Positions 28,701-43,700 of a stretch of DNA of 64,000 nt are shown piece after piece (position 1 is the first letter of the stretch; every line of letters begins with the position of its first letter). Origin of the DNA: Verrucomicrobiales bacterium (GTDB lineage: Bacteria > Verrucomicrobiota > Verrucomicrobiia > Verrucomicrobiales > DEV007); assembly GCA_002698785.1 (NCBI GenBank), contig PAAG01000029.1:35421-99420 (forward strand). The letters run 5' to 3'. Made by a program: the position numbers and the translations under genes. Below the pieces are notes generated by a model. The model had not been told where the DNA came from. It searched no databases and worked only from the letters and a program-made list of their open reading frames with translations.

Positions 28701-31700
28701 GTTGGGGCACGGGGGATACTCTGCTCGTGGTAGTCACACAGGAAACATCACAGTTTCTGCACAGAATGACATCAACTTCCTCGGTGGCGCTTTTACGACG
28801 GACGATGCAACCGACAAAAGGAATTTTGCCATCCTTGGTCACGGTGGTGACGAAGCGGATGGTTACCACGGTGAGCGCGATGCCAACGATGATCCAACTG
28901 AAACAATCAGTGTTACTGCCTCTACTGGTGACATCAATTTCATTGCTGGTGGTGGACGAAGAAACTGGGTTCAGCTCGGTAATGGGGGATACGGAAACAA
29001 TGGCGATCACGTCGCCAATATCGAGGTTACGGCCGGTGGGAATGTCCACTTTATTGGCGGGCAGAGCGATGGAAACGACATGGTGCATGAGACCGCCTTT
29101 GCGATTGACTATGCGACTTGGGATTTCGATGGTTCAGGATTGGCGGCAGGTTGGATTCCTCTCCGCTATCGTGGCATTTCGATCAACGGCTCACGCCCAT
29201 TTACTTTGACGATCGATGGAAACGTGATTGAGGGAACTTCTTCCGGTCAATTGCTCGACCAGAGCGGCGCGATTACCGGGGTGGCAGGCACCCAGGTGGG
29301 TGAAATCAATCTCCGAGAGGGAATGATTCGTTTCTTCGCTGGTGTAGATGTTGATACAGGGAATACAGCACAGTTTGATCTCGATTATTACCAGGGCGGT
29401 TCTGCTCGAAACAACGAGAATCACAACAACAACCCGGGATTGAGCTTTGCTCTGGATACGATCAATGGTTCGGGATTCTTCCCTGCCAACATCATCGGCT
29501 CACAAAGTTTCCTGAACACGACTCGTGGTGGAATCACCGATGTACAGGAGCCCGATGCCGCGACAGTCGGCAATATGAACGGTATCGCTGCAAATACTTT
29601 CAAGATGAGTATTCCTGACGGAACAATCATCAACGACGACGGCTCTGGAAATCTCATTGTTTCCGTGGCTGCGGCTGACAGCGGATTGACCGTTGGCCAG
29701 AACGTTGGGCAGGTCGACTATCTGACGGGAGCTGTTGGGCTGACGGCCCAAGTGAATCGCAACGGAAGGACGGGCGTAACTCTCGATTATCAGCGCAGTC
29801 TTCCTCAAGGGGCAGACCTCTCATACGCACAGTTGGGTAACGGTGGATATGATGCCGAGGAATCTGGCGCAAATGATGACAAGAGTATCGTTGGGGACAT
29901 CACCGTTGAAGCTGGTGGAAACGTTCGTTTTCATGCCGGTAATGGGGCTATTTCCTACACTCAACTGGGTAATGGGGGATACTCGCTACACGGCGCACAT
30001 TCGGGAGACATCACGATCCGGACTGATGGTGCTGTTGAGTTTCTTGCCGGGCTCGGTCTTGATGAGACAGACAATAATGCGTATGCGCAACTTGGCCACG
30101 GAGGCTATGATGCAGACGGAAACCATTTCGGTGACATCACCATCGAAGGGTTGAACACTGCGGGTGGCAGTGGTCTGGCCAGCACGGCACCAGGAGTCAT
30201 CAATATTGGAGACTCTTCTACTGAGGTTGGCCTGTTGTTCAAGTCCGGGGACAATGCCAACAATTATGCTCAGCTTGGCCATGGCGGCCATGGTTCTCGC
30301 TCGGGAACGGGAGATGGTGCCAATTCTTTCGGAATCAACGGAGATATCAATATCACGACCGGAGGCGATGTAGATTTCGTTGCTGGAACAGGAAGAGCAA
30401 TTGGCGATTCTGCTGATGGTGACCGTAGCCAGAATGAGGATTTCCGTCTTCGTGTCCAGCTTGGCCACGGCGGGTGGGATGCCGATCCTTCCAATAACAA
30501 TACAAACAACTTCGGGCAGACGAATGGTCTTTTCGTTCGCAACTCGGTTGGAGACACAACGGCTGGTGAAGCAGGTGTAGGAGAAGGACGCTGGGGGCAC
30601 TTTGGTGATATCGTGATTACGACTACAAATGGCGATGTCAACTTCATGGCAGGAAGTACGACACCTGTCGCGAACCGCCTCGATCCGGAAGGGAATGCGA
30701 TACCTCTTTCCGACCCTGACGGTATTCTCGTCAGCCATGGTGTGGGAGAAGGTCGCTTTCATTCGGCGCATCTTGGGCATGGAGGAATTGCCACAAGTGG
30801 CGACCACCATGGTAGTATTTCAGTAACTGCACAGAATGGCAGCGTGAGCCTGGTAGGCGGGCAATCTACGGATGACAATGACTCCCGGAAGATGAACTGG
30901 GCCCAAATTGGTCACAGTTTCCAGTTCCAGGATGGTAGTCCGAACGGACACCTCGGGCGTAGCGATGAATCGATCGAAGTCTTCGCACTCGGAGCCAATG
31001 GCAATGTAAACCTCATTGCTGGTAGTGCCCAGAGCAATTCCGCCCAGATCGGTCTGGGTGGGCGCGAGGCTGATGGTACTTTTCTCGGCGATGTTCGCGT
31101 ATGGGCTGGAAACGATATCAATATGTTCGGTGGTGTTGCCCTTGAGCGTGAGGTGACACGGAACGGTGAGTTCCAGGACATGTCAGGTTCCAATGGCGGA
31201 AACAACAATGACCTCAGCGAATTCAACGTTTACTGGGGTGCGAATGGTCTTGGCTACTTGATGATGGACGAGGCAGCTGGAGTCGGGGGTGGACAGCAGA
31301 CTCGCTTGACGAGTGATAATGTGACGCCGGGAACGGTCGAGTTCCGTATCGCGGACACGACCCACACCTACGACGGAAATGCAGCACCAGAGATCGCGGA
31401 CGATGGTATGGGTAATCTGGTTGCCCAGGTGAATCTTCCTAACGGAAGCGCAACGGCTGGGCAGGTAGTCGGCACGATCGACTACGAGACCAGCGAGATC
31501 ACTTGGAACGTGGCCGTGATTGAAAATGCGGATGATAATGCCGATCTCTTTGTAGATTACAACACCACGACCCATATCCGGAATGATGCGATTCGATCCT
31601 ATGCGATGATCGGCCATGGCGGCTACCACGCGACACCGCTTGCCAATGCTCACCCTGAGGGAGGATCGATCGTTGGTCACGCCGGTGACATTGATGTTAG

Positions 31701-34700
31701 GGCGGGTGTGAATGCAGTCGGGAATTACAGCGGAACTGGCGGAACGATCACTGGCGTTGCTGGTAACGACCGTCGCAACTTTGTCCTCATCGGTCACGGT
31801 GGATCAAATACTCAAGCTCCTACGGACGGGTATTTCTCAGGGAACATTAATGTGATGGCTGATGGCGGAATTCGCTTCCGTGGTGGGCAGACTGCCCAGG
31901 ATGATTACAACGTAGCGTTCAACTTCGATCCTGCTGGTGGAAGTAGTGATAGGGTCACGGGAGTCACCCAGGGAACTTCGAATAGCGGGCTTACCGACAT
32001 GGACTACAACTTCGCCATGATCGGTCACGGTGGTTACAACTCCGATGCCGACGGTAGCCTGGATAATACCAGCAACGATCCTCTTTCTACACGCGAGGGA
32101 CATAACGGCGATATTTACGTTGAGACCAATGATGGAGATATCGACTTCGAGGGAGGGGGCGGCCGTGGTTACGGGCACTTTACTCAGATTGGTCACGGTG
32201 GCTTCAACTCACACGGTAACCACCACGGAAATATCGATGTGGCGTCGATCAACGGGAACATTGAGTTCGCAGGTGGCGGGCAAACATATGACGGGAACAA
32301 CACCGATCATCGTGCCTATTCCATGATCGGTCATGGCGGACACGGTATGTCAGGCAACCTTGGGCGTGCAGGGGAACATATCAATGTTTCAGCTGGTGGT
32401 CGCATCGATTTCCACGGCACACCGAAGAATAACCTGGGAGACGCAGTGCCGTATGCAGCGCACGTATACACATTGAACCGCTCGAACAATAACGATGAGA
32501 ATCATCGAAACCGTGCTCGTGGCGATGAGAACTTCACCATGATTGGCCATGGTGGTTCATTTGTTTACGGTGACAAAGAGGGCGACATCAACGTTACTGC
32601 TGGTGATGGAGTTCACTTCAGCGGCGCCGTTATCAATGGCCGTGAGGATGGAGAGAACGACAATGCTGGCTCTTACAATTTCGCACAGATTGGTCACGGC
32701 GGTTACTTCAGCTATCGTCAGTATCGAAGCAATCTAATCAGTGGTACGATTTCCCAGTCGGATGATTTCAATCACCCGGCGACCTGGGATGGTAGCCAGT
32801 GGGTCTTGGAAGGTGTTGGTTTGCCGTTCTGGCCGACCGACAACTCGATCGATGCTGCAAATGGAATTGGTATGCCGCTGTATGACGGCTTCTCTGGAGA
32901 TATTACTGTTACTGCTACCGGTGGGGACATTGTCTTTACTGGCGGTAACGCTCACAACACTTTTGCTCACATTGGGCATGGTGGATATGAAACTGCCGGT
33001 GACCATGATGGCACCATTACCGTCGATGCGGTGGCGGGGACGGTTCGCTTTAACTCAGATGTCGATTTGTTAGGAACGAATGCTGGAGTCGCTGGAAGCG
33101 GGAATAACACCTATACCCAGATTGGGCATGGCGGTTACTACTCGGATGGAGAGATCCGTTCTGACATTTTTGTAAATGCAGGGGTCGATCTCGACTTCGA
33201 TGGCGGGGACAGCAATTCCTTCACAATGGTCGGCCACGGTGGCTGGGCTGACGGAGGAACACAGACTCTTCGCTGGGGGGGATCGAACGCAGCACATCGT
33301 CGCGGTAATGACCGAGGCTATCGCCCGGCAACCCGCTCAGGAAACATTACGGTTACTGCAGGGAACGACGTTAATTTCACCGCCGGAAATAATGATGGGG
33401 ATAACGGTTTTGCGATGATCGGTCATGGTGGTCGACAGACCGCGGCTAACCCACTTTCGGCGTACGGTGACGGACACAGTGGCGATATCACGGTGAACGC
33501 TGGTGGAGTGATCGAATTCCGTGGAGGCTTCAGAAGAGGCGATTTCGCACAGATCGGTCACGGCGGATATGAGGTGTTCGGTAATCACGGTGGTGATGGC
33601 GTCAGTGACGCACGCCTCGATTCGGACATCGAAGTCATTGCGGGTGACGGTATCAATTTCCTCGCGACCGGAATCACTAATACCAACACCGCACGAAATT
33701 ATGTGCAGATCGGCCATGGCGGATGGAGATCTAGCTTCCGGGACGTGCAGGATATGGATGGTGCTAACTACGCGATACTCGGGCCATATGATAATGGTGG
33801 TGTAATCAGCAACAATGGCGGTCGGAGCCCATGGGAGCCTTACACAACAAACCCGGACGGGCTTGCTCTGAATTTCATGACTGGTGCAGCCTTGAATGGA
33901 GATACCAGTTTTGTGAGCCCGAGCGGGACTTCAACAGCAGGACTGGCGACGCTGGGAACTTTCATGGGGGATATCACCGTTCGCACTACGAATGCGGGTG
34001 CTGATATCAATTTCTATGCTCCAAACGAATCGCTTGGTACGATCAATGGAAATGCTGGTGAGTCTCATGCGATGATCGGTCACGGTGGCTATCGGGTATT
34101 TGCCGACATAGAAGGCGACATCACAGTCGACAGTGCGGGCGGTATGAACTTCGTAGCCGTGCAGGGTGATGGGACCCGGAATTCAAACCACAACCTTGGT
34201 TGGGCGCTGCTCGGTCACGGTGGATTTGAGTCAGGCGGAAATTACATCGGCAATATCGATGTCGATGCAGTGGATACCGTCACCTTTATGGGAGCTGATT
34301 CGGTTGATGGAGCGAACGGCGGGTTTGCTCAGCTCGGGCATGGTGGATACAACGTGGGCGATGATGAGAGCCAGTTCCGTGATGCAGAGCGTTATGCGAA
34401 TGCTTCCGCAGCTGGTACGGACGATGACATTGGTCACACTGGAAATATCAATGTCGATGTGACTGCCGGGGACTTGATATTCCAAGCAGGACGTGACAAC
34501 GCGACGTTCGTTCACCTCGGACATGGTGGATACGATTCCCGTGATTCTAACTCGGGCGATATTACAGTGAATGTGAATGGCGGTATCCTGTTCAAGGCTT
34601 CGATCGATGATACAATCGATCTCGGTGCGACGAACAATCCTGGTAGCAACGGCGAGGCATTCGCGATGCTAGGCCACGGGGGATACAACAATGACGGAAC

Positions 34701-37700
34701 GCACGGCGGAAACATCATTGTAAATGCAGGAACGTTCGCTTCGGGACCCGAGGCCGGACGAGGAATCGTTTTCCGTTCGGGTGACTTCAACAATAACTTC
34801 TCACAGATTGGTCACGGTGGTGCCGAGTCCAGAACCTACGGTTCAACCGCGACCGGACATCAGGGGCTTTCCGGTGACATTACAGTTCACAGTGTCGGTG
34901 ACATCTTCTTCGCTGCGGGTTCGACTTTCAAAAACGACAATCCTCAGAACGTCAGCAACGAAGGTAATATCTACACGCAACTGGGCCATGGAGGTTTGAA
35001 TGCCGAAGCGGTTAGAGAATCTGATCGCTACGATGCCTCCGGACTCGATAATGAGGGGCACAATGGAGATATTTCAGTTACGACGGAGCAAGGAAGTATA
35101 ACATTCCTGGGAGGTAACAGTCAGTATAACGACCAGCCCGTGGGTGATGGCGGTGGTGCGAACCACTACGCTCAGCTCGGTCATGGCGGCCGCAACTCTC
35201 AGGGTAATCACTACGGTGATATCACGGTCCGTGCGGGCATTCAGGGAGATGGTACAGTTACCGGTGCTGATGCGGATATTCTTTTCGCTGCTGGTGGTGG
35301 CACAATGGACGACTGGGCAGACAACAATAATTATGCTCAACTCGGTCATGGTGGACGTCAGGACGGAAATACTTCGAACAATCAAACATCAGGTGATTTC
35401 GGGCGAGTCGGTGAGGTGATCACGGTGATGGCAGGGCGCGATGCGATGTTCCGAACAGACGGTGGACCTAACAACTATGTGCAGGTTGGAAACGGCGGAT
35501 ACAATGCTCGAGGTAATCACGCGGGAGATATCCAGATTTTCGCCGAGCGGAATTTTCTCCTTGAGGGTGCTCAGTTGAAATCCGACGGATCGACCGGTTC
35601 CTACATGGCGTCCTATTCTTTCCAGAGAACGGATGGGGACAACAACGAGCATCGAAGCTTGGACCGAGCAGCAGAGTACCTTGCCGATACGGACAATACG
35701 ACTCGTCCGGAAGGGGAGGCGGATCTGCAGTTCAATCGCCCCCTTACTGGCACGATGGAGGTTCGAGTCTATGACGACAGCGGAAATGTCGTGATGATTC
35801 TCCGTGACGTGAACAACGACAACACTCTCGTCGTGGTTGCAGATGCGACCCTCGACAATGTCGATGCGGATGGTGACAGAGTGTCAGGAACGGAGACCTT
35901 TACTGCAGGAACAGTCGTGGGTGACTACACAGGTAGTCGCATCCGATTTAATCGCGACGTGAATCCAGGAGCAAACGCTTACGGTGGTCAGCGAAACATC
36001 GGCCTTGTCTACCAGACGGTAAATACGGACCGCTCCTATGCGATGGTCGGACATGGAGGATATGATGCGGACGATCCAAACGGGAATACTACCGATGTCG
36101 GTTCGACTGGTAATATCAGTGTGGTGGCTCGCACTGGAGATGTGATGCTCCGCAGCGGTCATGATGATGACAACTTCGCGATGCTGGGGCACGGAAGTCG
36201 TAGCACTGCCGGTGTGCAAACCGGTAATATTTTCGTTCGTGCGGGAGGTGCGGTTGGACTGCACAGCGGTGATGGAAACCGAGCCAACACCCACATTGGT
36301 CACGGCGGATATGACAGTGACGGTAATAAGTCCGGACACATTAAGGTGAGTGCGGGTTCGGGTGCTCTCTTCACGAGTCTCGGCACGGGAGTGTTCAACG
36401 ATGTCGGCGATTTTGACCTCGATATGAATCCGGACGTGATCACTTTCGCCACGGCAGATCCGACTCTAGGAACGATCACTTTGGATGGAGGATCGGGTGG
36501 TGAACGTGCCTTCGCTCACATAGGGCATGGAGGCGACGATTCCCAGGGAGGTGGAAGTAATCTCTATTCCGGTGATGTTGGGGTCTCCGCTACCGGTGAT
36601 ATTAACTTGCTTGCCGGAACGAGTGGGAACCGCCGTTACGCTCAAATCGGCCACGGTGGATGGGATCCGGGTGATTCTGTAGACCTCGAGGGGGACGTAT
36701 CCGTTATTTCAACTGGTGGCGACCTCACCTTGGATGCTGGAAGTTTTAACTCCTATGCATTGATCGGGCATGGGGATGACGATGATTTGAATGATCAAAA
36801 CCTCGGAGGATCTCGCGAGGGTGGGATCTTTGTCCTCGCCGATCACATAACGCTCGATCGAAATGGCAACCGTGTTGCCTGGATCGGCCACACCTTCGAT
36901 ATGGTCGGGAACAACAACAATTACTTCAACAATGTTCCCGAGAATGAATTGGCTAACCCTGCCGATAATCTCGGCGGAGGATACCAGGTCATCGCCCGCA
37001 GCGGGATGTCGATCACGAACAATGGAGGAGCTTCGCAGACATTTACGCTTCACGATCAGCTACGCGACCGTCTCATTACTCCCAATATCGAGTTCGGCGA
37101 TGTATCGATCAGCGGACCGAACGTGACTGTCGACTCATTGATTGATGATACCACGGTCTTCACGACGGCTGCGGCACAGGCGAACGACTTCAATATCTTC
37201 GCTGGCGGTCAGATCGATGTGAACTATTCGATTCAGAATCCTGGAAGCGGTGATGTGAACCTCATTGCGGGAACCAACGTGGCATACTCTGCCTTTGATG
37301 ACCTCGCTGCTGGCACTGGACCGATCGATCACTTGATCTGTCCTCCTGTCGGCGACTTCAATGCTGCTGCTGTGAAAGGCGACGGAACGCAGTTCGGTAT
37401 CGATCAAGGTTTCGCCACTCCTAATGTGATCATCAATGCCTCACCTCGTGCGATTGCCGTCGGTAGTGCACAGGGGATGACGAACATCTTTACCAACGGC
37501 CTCACTCTGCAAGGTGGTAATAACGACCTCCCGACTGGAAACGGCGACATCGAAGGTGAATACGCTCAGATTGGTTACCACATCGTCGATGGATCACTTG
37601 CTCCGGCAGGCGGAGTGACCGGAGACATCATGGTCGAGGCGAAAGAGAACGGTGTTCTCGTTCGTGGAGGGTCCGCAAATAATACTTCAGCGATGATTGG

Positions 37701-40700
37701 CCACGGTGGTGACGATCGTCTTGAAGACGACGTTAATGGTGCCGATGTGCCTCTCTCTGGCATGATCTCTGTTCGTGCTGATCGTGGAGTGACCGTAGGC
37801 GATATCGAACTGCGCGGGTATGGTGGACGTCGCGCCGCCCAGATTGGCCACGGCGGTGAAGAGTATGCCGCCGATATGAGCGGCGACATTGTGGTGGCTG
37901 GCAATGCGATCACTCTCGAAGGTGGTAATACGGCAAGTGCCGCTCGCATTGGTCACGGCGGTCACGATGCTGACGGGAATCTCTCCGGCGACATCTTTGT
38001 GAATTTCGATCCTGTCACCATGACTGCTGTTGGTGGTGGGGGCGATCTTTCTCTCTTCGGCGGAACAAATGCAGGAAACAGCGATTCTAATGCCCAGATC
38101 GGTCATGGTGGGCGTGCCCAGAACGGCGACAAGACTGGCGACATCATCATCGGTCGCGCGCAGAACGTGATCATCATGGGTGGTGAACTGCAGGCTGTGG
38201 ATTCCGACCCGCTTCGCCAGTATGCCCAGATTGGCCACGGTGGTCACAACGGTACTGGAAACATTGGAACGGCCCTCGACGGTGCTGACATTTCCCTTCT
38301 TGATATCCAAGGCCTCACCCTCCAGGGAGGGGGCAGTGTTAGAGGGGGCGGCGTTCCCACCGTTGGTGCGCTCGATTCTTATGCGATGCTTGGGCATGGT
38401 GGTGACAATGTCGACAACAGTGCCTTCTTCGGAGGTATCACTGTGAACATGGCCGGTGACCTTGCTGTAAATGCAGGCCTCGGTGAAGAATCTTGGGCGC
38501 AGATCGGTCACGGTGGTCGTGCTACGACCGAGACGGTTGCTCCGATCGCTCAGTCCGGCGATATCGCGATCGATGGATTTACCTCTCTGTCAGTGCTCGG
38601 CGGAATGGGTGGAGAAAACAATTCCTATGCACAGATTGGTCATGGCGGACAGAACTCCGATGGCGAGAAAGAGGGCAACATCATGCTTTCAGGTTCCGGG
38701 GATGTGACTCTCACTGCAGGTAATGGCATCAACAATTACGCCCACATTGGTCATGGCGGTTCGGCTTCTGACGGTGGAGCTACCGGCAATGTTGAGATTT
38801 CCTCGACTGGCGACCTGACGATCACGGGTGGGTCTGGCAACAATGCCTATTCGAAGATCGGCCACGGTGGCTACCTTGGTGGAGGTGACTTCACTGGCGA
38901 GATTTGCGTTCATGTTGAGGGAGCTATTGCACTTGATAGCTCCGCCAATTCCGGCCTTCGTGCCTTCACCCAGATTGGTCACGGTGGCGATACGATGGCA
39001 GGCAACCACAGTGGCGACATTACCGTTGTAGCAGGTCGCACGACACAAGACGGCCACATTTCCATTCTCGGCGGAGGAGGAAACGACCAGTTCGCCCAGA
39101 TTGGCCATGGTGGGTCTGATTCCAGCGGTGATCTTGCCGGAGAGATTGCTGTGATTGCCAATAACGGAGGAAACTTCGACCTCATCGGAGGCAGTGGAAA
39201 TCGCAGCTACGCTATGGTCGGACATGGTGACGGGCAGGGCGACTACAATGTCACGGATGGGATGGGTAACATCCTCACAAACAACGAAAACACCGGCACC
39301 ACATCTGGAACGCGTCAGGGTGGCATCCAGTATCTCATCGGTGGAGATGCGACAATCACTCCGGGAGGCGGAAATGACAGCAACGTCTATCTCCACCACC
39401 GTACGAACTCTGGGACAGGTCTCTCAGATCCCGGTAATTACCTCGGTGGTCAGGGCTACCAGTATGTGATTAACGGAACCACAACTGATACTTCCGGAAA
39501 TCCTGTAACCCCGACCTTGGCTACGGACGGAGCGTTCGAAGGAATCGATACGATGGTGAACGGGAACGTAGGACTGGGTGATGTCGTCCTTACCATTACG
39601 GGAGACATCACCTTGTCGAATCCGACTATCCCTGTCGCAGAATTTGTGAATCACGATTTCGACTTCATCGTTCTTGCCACAGGTGACATCAACTTTGAGC
39701 GCACTTATCAGAATGCAGGAACGGGTGACGTTGCACTCGTTGCGGGTTGGAATGGTGTTCAGCTTCCTTCCTCAGTCAGCTTTGACGATGGAATGGGTGG
39801 CATTGATTTCTGCGAACCGAAGATCATTCCCGGTGCGATCGACTTCAACGATTGCGATTCCTGGGGACAGAATGGCGGGGTGCTTACCATCGGAAACACC
39901 GCTCAGACTGCGGGCGTCCGGGTTGGCTCTCGTCAGGGCATGACAATCATGCGCGGCTATGGAATCGAAATGTTCGGAAGCAATTCGACAGCCGGTGCTT
40001 ATTCCCAGATTGGTTTCCGCACCGATGGGAGCGGAACGGCAACTGGCACGATCGACATCGAAGCAAAGCAGGGTGGTTTGACCATGACTGCCGGTGCTGC
40101 GAATACGACCTTTGTTCAGATCGGACACGGTGGTCAGGGATCTTCAAACGATGCGATTGACGCTCTGATTGACATCTCTTTCTGCGAGCCTGGTGATGTC
40201 GTTCTCAATGGCGGAGGAGGAAGCCAGTCCTACGCCCAGATCGGTCACGGAATTCGCAGCTCGGGGAACACTCGTGCAGGAGACATCTCCATCACAAATT
40301 TCCGCAATATCGATATGAACTCGAGTTCCGGATATGACTCATTCACCCAGATTGGTCATGGTGGCAGTGAAGGGCATGGGTCGAAGACTGGTGATATCAC
40401 CCTGACAGGCGCCACAGACGAGATGCTCCGAGGCAGCATTTCTATGGATGCAAGCACGGGTGGTCTTTCCTACTCACAGATTGGCCACGGTGGTCGCAAC
40501 GCGGATAACTCGGTAGTAGATGCAGACATTACTATCAGCAACGTGGTTGATATTGAGGCAACCTCGCCTCTTACAAATGCAGGAAATCTCGCCTACGTGC
40601 AGATCGGCCACGGGGGGCAGGCTGCGAATGGGGACCATTCAGGAGATATCACGATTACCAACAGCGGAGCGACTCGCTTTGCGGCTGGAGGTAACGCGGC

Positions 40701-43700
40701 TTCGGGGTGGGGCGGCGTCTACTATCAATATGCGCAGCTAGGACATGGGGGCATCGATGCACGTGGAGATCACAGCGGCACGATCAGCTTGAGCTCCGGT
40801 GGCAACATTGAATTCACTGGTGGTAGTGCTTACCGCGCTTACGCTCAGATCGGTCATGGTGGATCGGAGTCGGAGAACCCCAACAACGTCTATCCTGCCA
40901 ATCCGGGTAACACGGGCAACATCAACGTACTTTCCACAGGTGGAAATATCGTATTCAATGGTGGATCGGGAACTTCAGGCGGCTCGGTCCGCGAAGCCTA
41001 CGCGCAGATTGGTAACGGTGGCTCTTATACCTCTGGCGATCATTCGGGGAACATCTCCGTAGAGGCCACTACAGGTAGCATCGAGTTTACCGGTGGTGAA
41101 GGTAGCGAAGGAAAGCACTATGCGATGATCGGTCATGGTGGTGAGGGCGGCCAGGGAGATCACTCTGGCACCATCGATGTGCTGGCAGGAAATGGCATCG
41201 TGTTCAGTGGTGGTGGCAACGCAGGAGGCAGTCGTTCGAATGCACAGATCGGCCACGGTGGTCACACTGGTTCTACAGGAACTCAGTATGGAGATCTCTC
41301 CGGTGACATCACGGTTACTGCGACAGGTGGAAACATCGAGTTCAATGGAACTGGTGCAGAGGCCTACGCACAGCTCGGACATGGCGGAATGCGATGGGCA
41401 GGCGATTTGACAGGAGACATCATGGTCAGTGTGAATGATGGAGACCTTCTCTTCACTTCTGGAACGAATACGCTAAACAGATGGACAGGTTATGTATCCC
41501 TCGGGCATGGAGGCTACGAAGGTCGAGGTGATCGAAACGGATCCATCACAGTCGATGTCAGCAACGATATCGTGTTCGATGCCGGTCTCGGCCAATATCG
41601 CGAATATGCGATGCTTGGACACGGCGGGGTGGATGCCAATGGCAACACGATCGAAAGTCCAATCGACGTTACCGCTGGAAGAGATATCACCTTCATCGGC
41701 TCTTCTGGAGCCGGCGGTAACCTTGAAGATAGCTATGCCTTCCTAGGTCATGGTGGCTATGCTAGCGACGGTGATCACTCAGGAGATATCACCGTCGATG
41801 CTGGACGCAACTTGCTGTTTCAGAGTGGTGCCAACACTCGCTCCGTCACCCATCTGGGTAATGGCGGGCGTGGAACCAACGGTGTAGTGAGCGGAGACAT
41901 CGATGTGACTGTCGGTGGAACGACGCAGTTCCTTGGCGGAACCGGTAACGAGGCATACTCGCAGTTGGGACACGGTGGCTACAGCAGCCGCGTGGAAGCC
42001 AGCGGAAGTATCACACTGGATTCTACTGACACCATTACTTTCACTGCAGGGAGTGGGGCTGGACTTCGATCCTATGTCCAGCTTGGTCACGGTGGTCGCG
42101 ATGCGGATACCCCGAACAATGGCGACTTTACCGACGTTGGAAATACGGGAGACATCACCGTCATCACGGATGGCGACATCCTCTTTACTTCTGGTGACGT
42201 TCTCGAAGCCTACTCACAAATCGGTCATGGCGGTATCTACACCCAGGGGAATAACTCGGGTAACATCGATGTGGATGCCGGTGGTCGGATTGCCTTTGCA
42301 GGTGGTTCAGGTGCCGTCGCCAGCTGGGGGCAGAATCGCTACTATGCCTACACCCAACTGGGACACGGCGGTTTCCAAGCCCGCGGCGATCACTCCGGAA
42401 ACATCTCAGTCGATGCAGTTGGGAACATTGAGTTCACTGCAGGAACAAACTACCGTGAGTATGCTCAACTCGGTCACGGTGGATGGGATGCGGACAACCC
42501 GAACCCCGGTGGTGTTTTCGGATACCTGGATGGATCTCTCGAGCCTCGCATGCCCACTGCGGCTGAGCGGGTTGGAAACTCCGGAAATATCGCGGTCACG
42601 ACCACAACTGGAGATATCACGTTCATTTCAGGTAATCTGAATGATGCCTTCTCTCAGATTGGTCACGGTGGATACCAGACCGATGGCGACCACAACGGCG
42701 ACATTACAGTCGATGCAGTTGCAGGTTCGATCCTGTTCGATGCAGTCGGTCTACGTCTCGATACAGTAAACGGTGGCTCGAACGGCAGTCACTACGCGCA
42801 GATCGGTCACGGTGGCTTCTACACCTCCGGTGGCATGACTGGAGCAATCGATGTGAATGCCGGAGATGGTGATATCACCTTCTACGGTGGTCCAAGCAGC
42901 TCCTACGCTCAGATCGGTCATGGTGGACGGAACAGCCACGAGACTTCCCAGCAAAATTCAGATGGATCCAGCCGCTATTACGACCGCCGCTACGGTTCGA
43001 ACAACCGCTACTACCCCGGAACCCATCAGGGTAGTATCGAGGTGGATGCTTCAGGGAACATCAGTTTCCTTGGGTATAACCGATACACCTACAATCGTGG
43101 TGGAGGTGAAGGTTACGTCCAGATCGGTCACGGCGGTTACCAGAACGATGCCGATCCTAACTCTCCGAATGGCCCCGGACACAACGGAACAATTGATGTG
43201 ACTGCGGGTGGCAACATTCGCTTCGAAACAGCACAGGGAATTTCACGTTCCTATGCCATGATCGGTCATGGTGGCCAGGATGCTTTCGGCACACACGGCA
43301 ACGATGGCAGTGATGACGCCTCTGTCAGTGCGATCACTGTAGAGGCAGGAAATGGCATCGACTTCCTTGCTCACGGAGGTGACGATGTGAATAACAACTG
43401 GGGATTCCGTGGCCTGCGAAATTACGCACAGATCGGTAATGGCGGCTGGGACGCTGAATACAGATCGAACGTGAATTTCGGAACGATCGGCTGGTATGGT
43501 CCCGAGAACGATCCGGGCAATGTGAACGCTGGGCCACCCGCAGGCGAACCTTATCTTGGCGATACCTGGACTGACGATGATGGTTGGAACCTTCTTACGC
43601 CCGTAGTCAGCGCAAGCGAAGGTAAGACTCCGATCAACGTCTTCACCGGCACGAATGGCGCGATGGGCAATATCTCCGTTACGACAACCGGGGGTGACAT

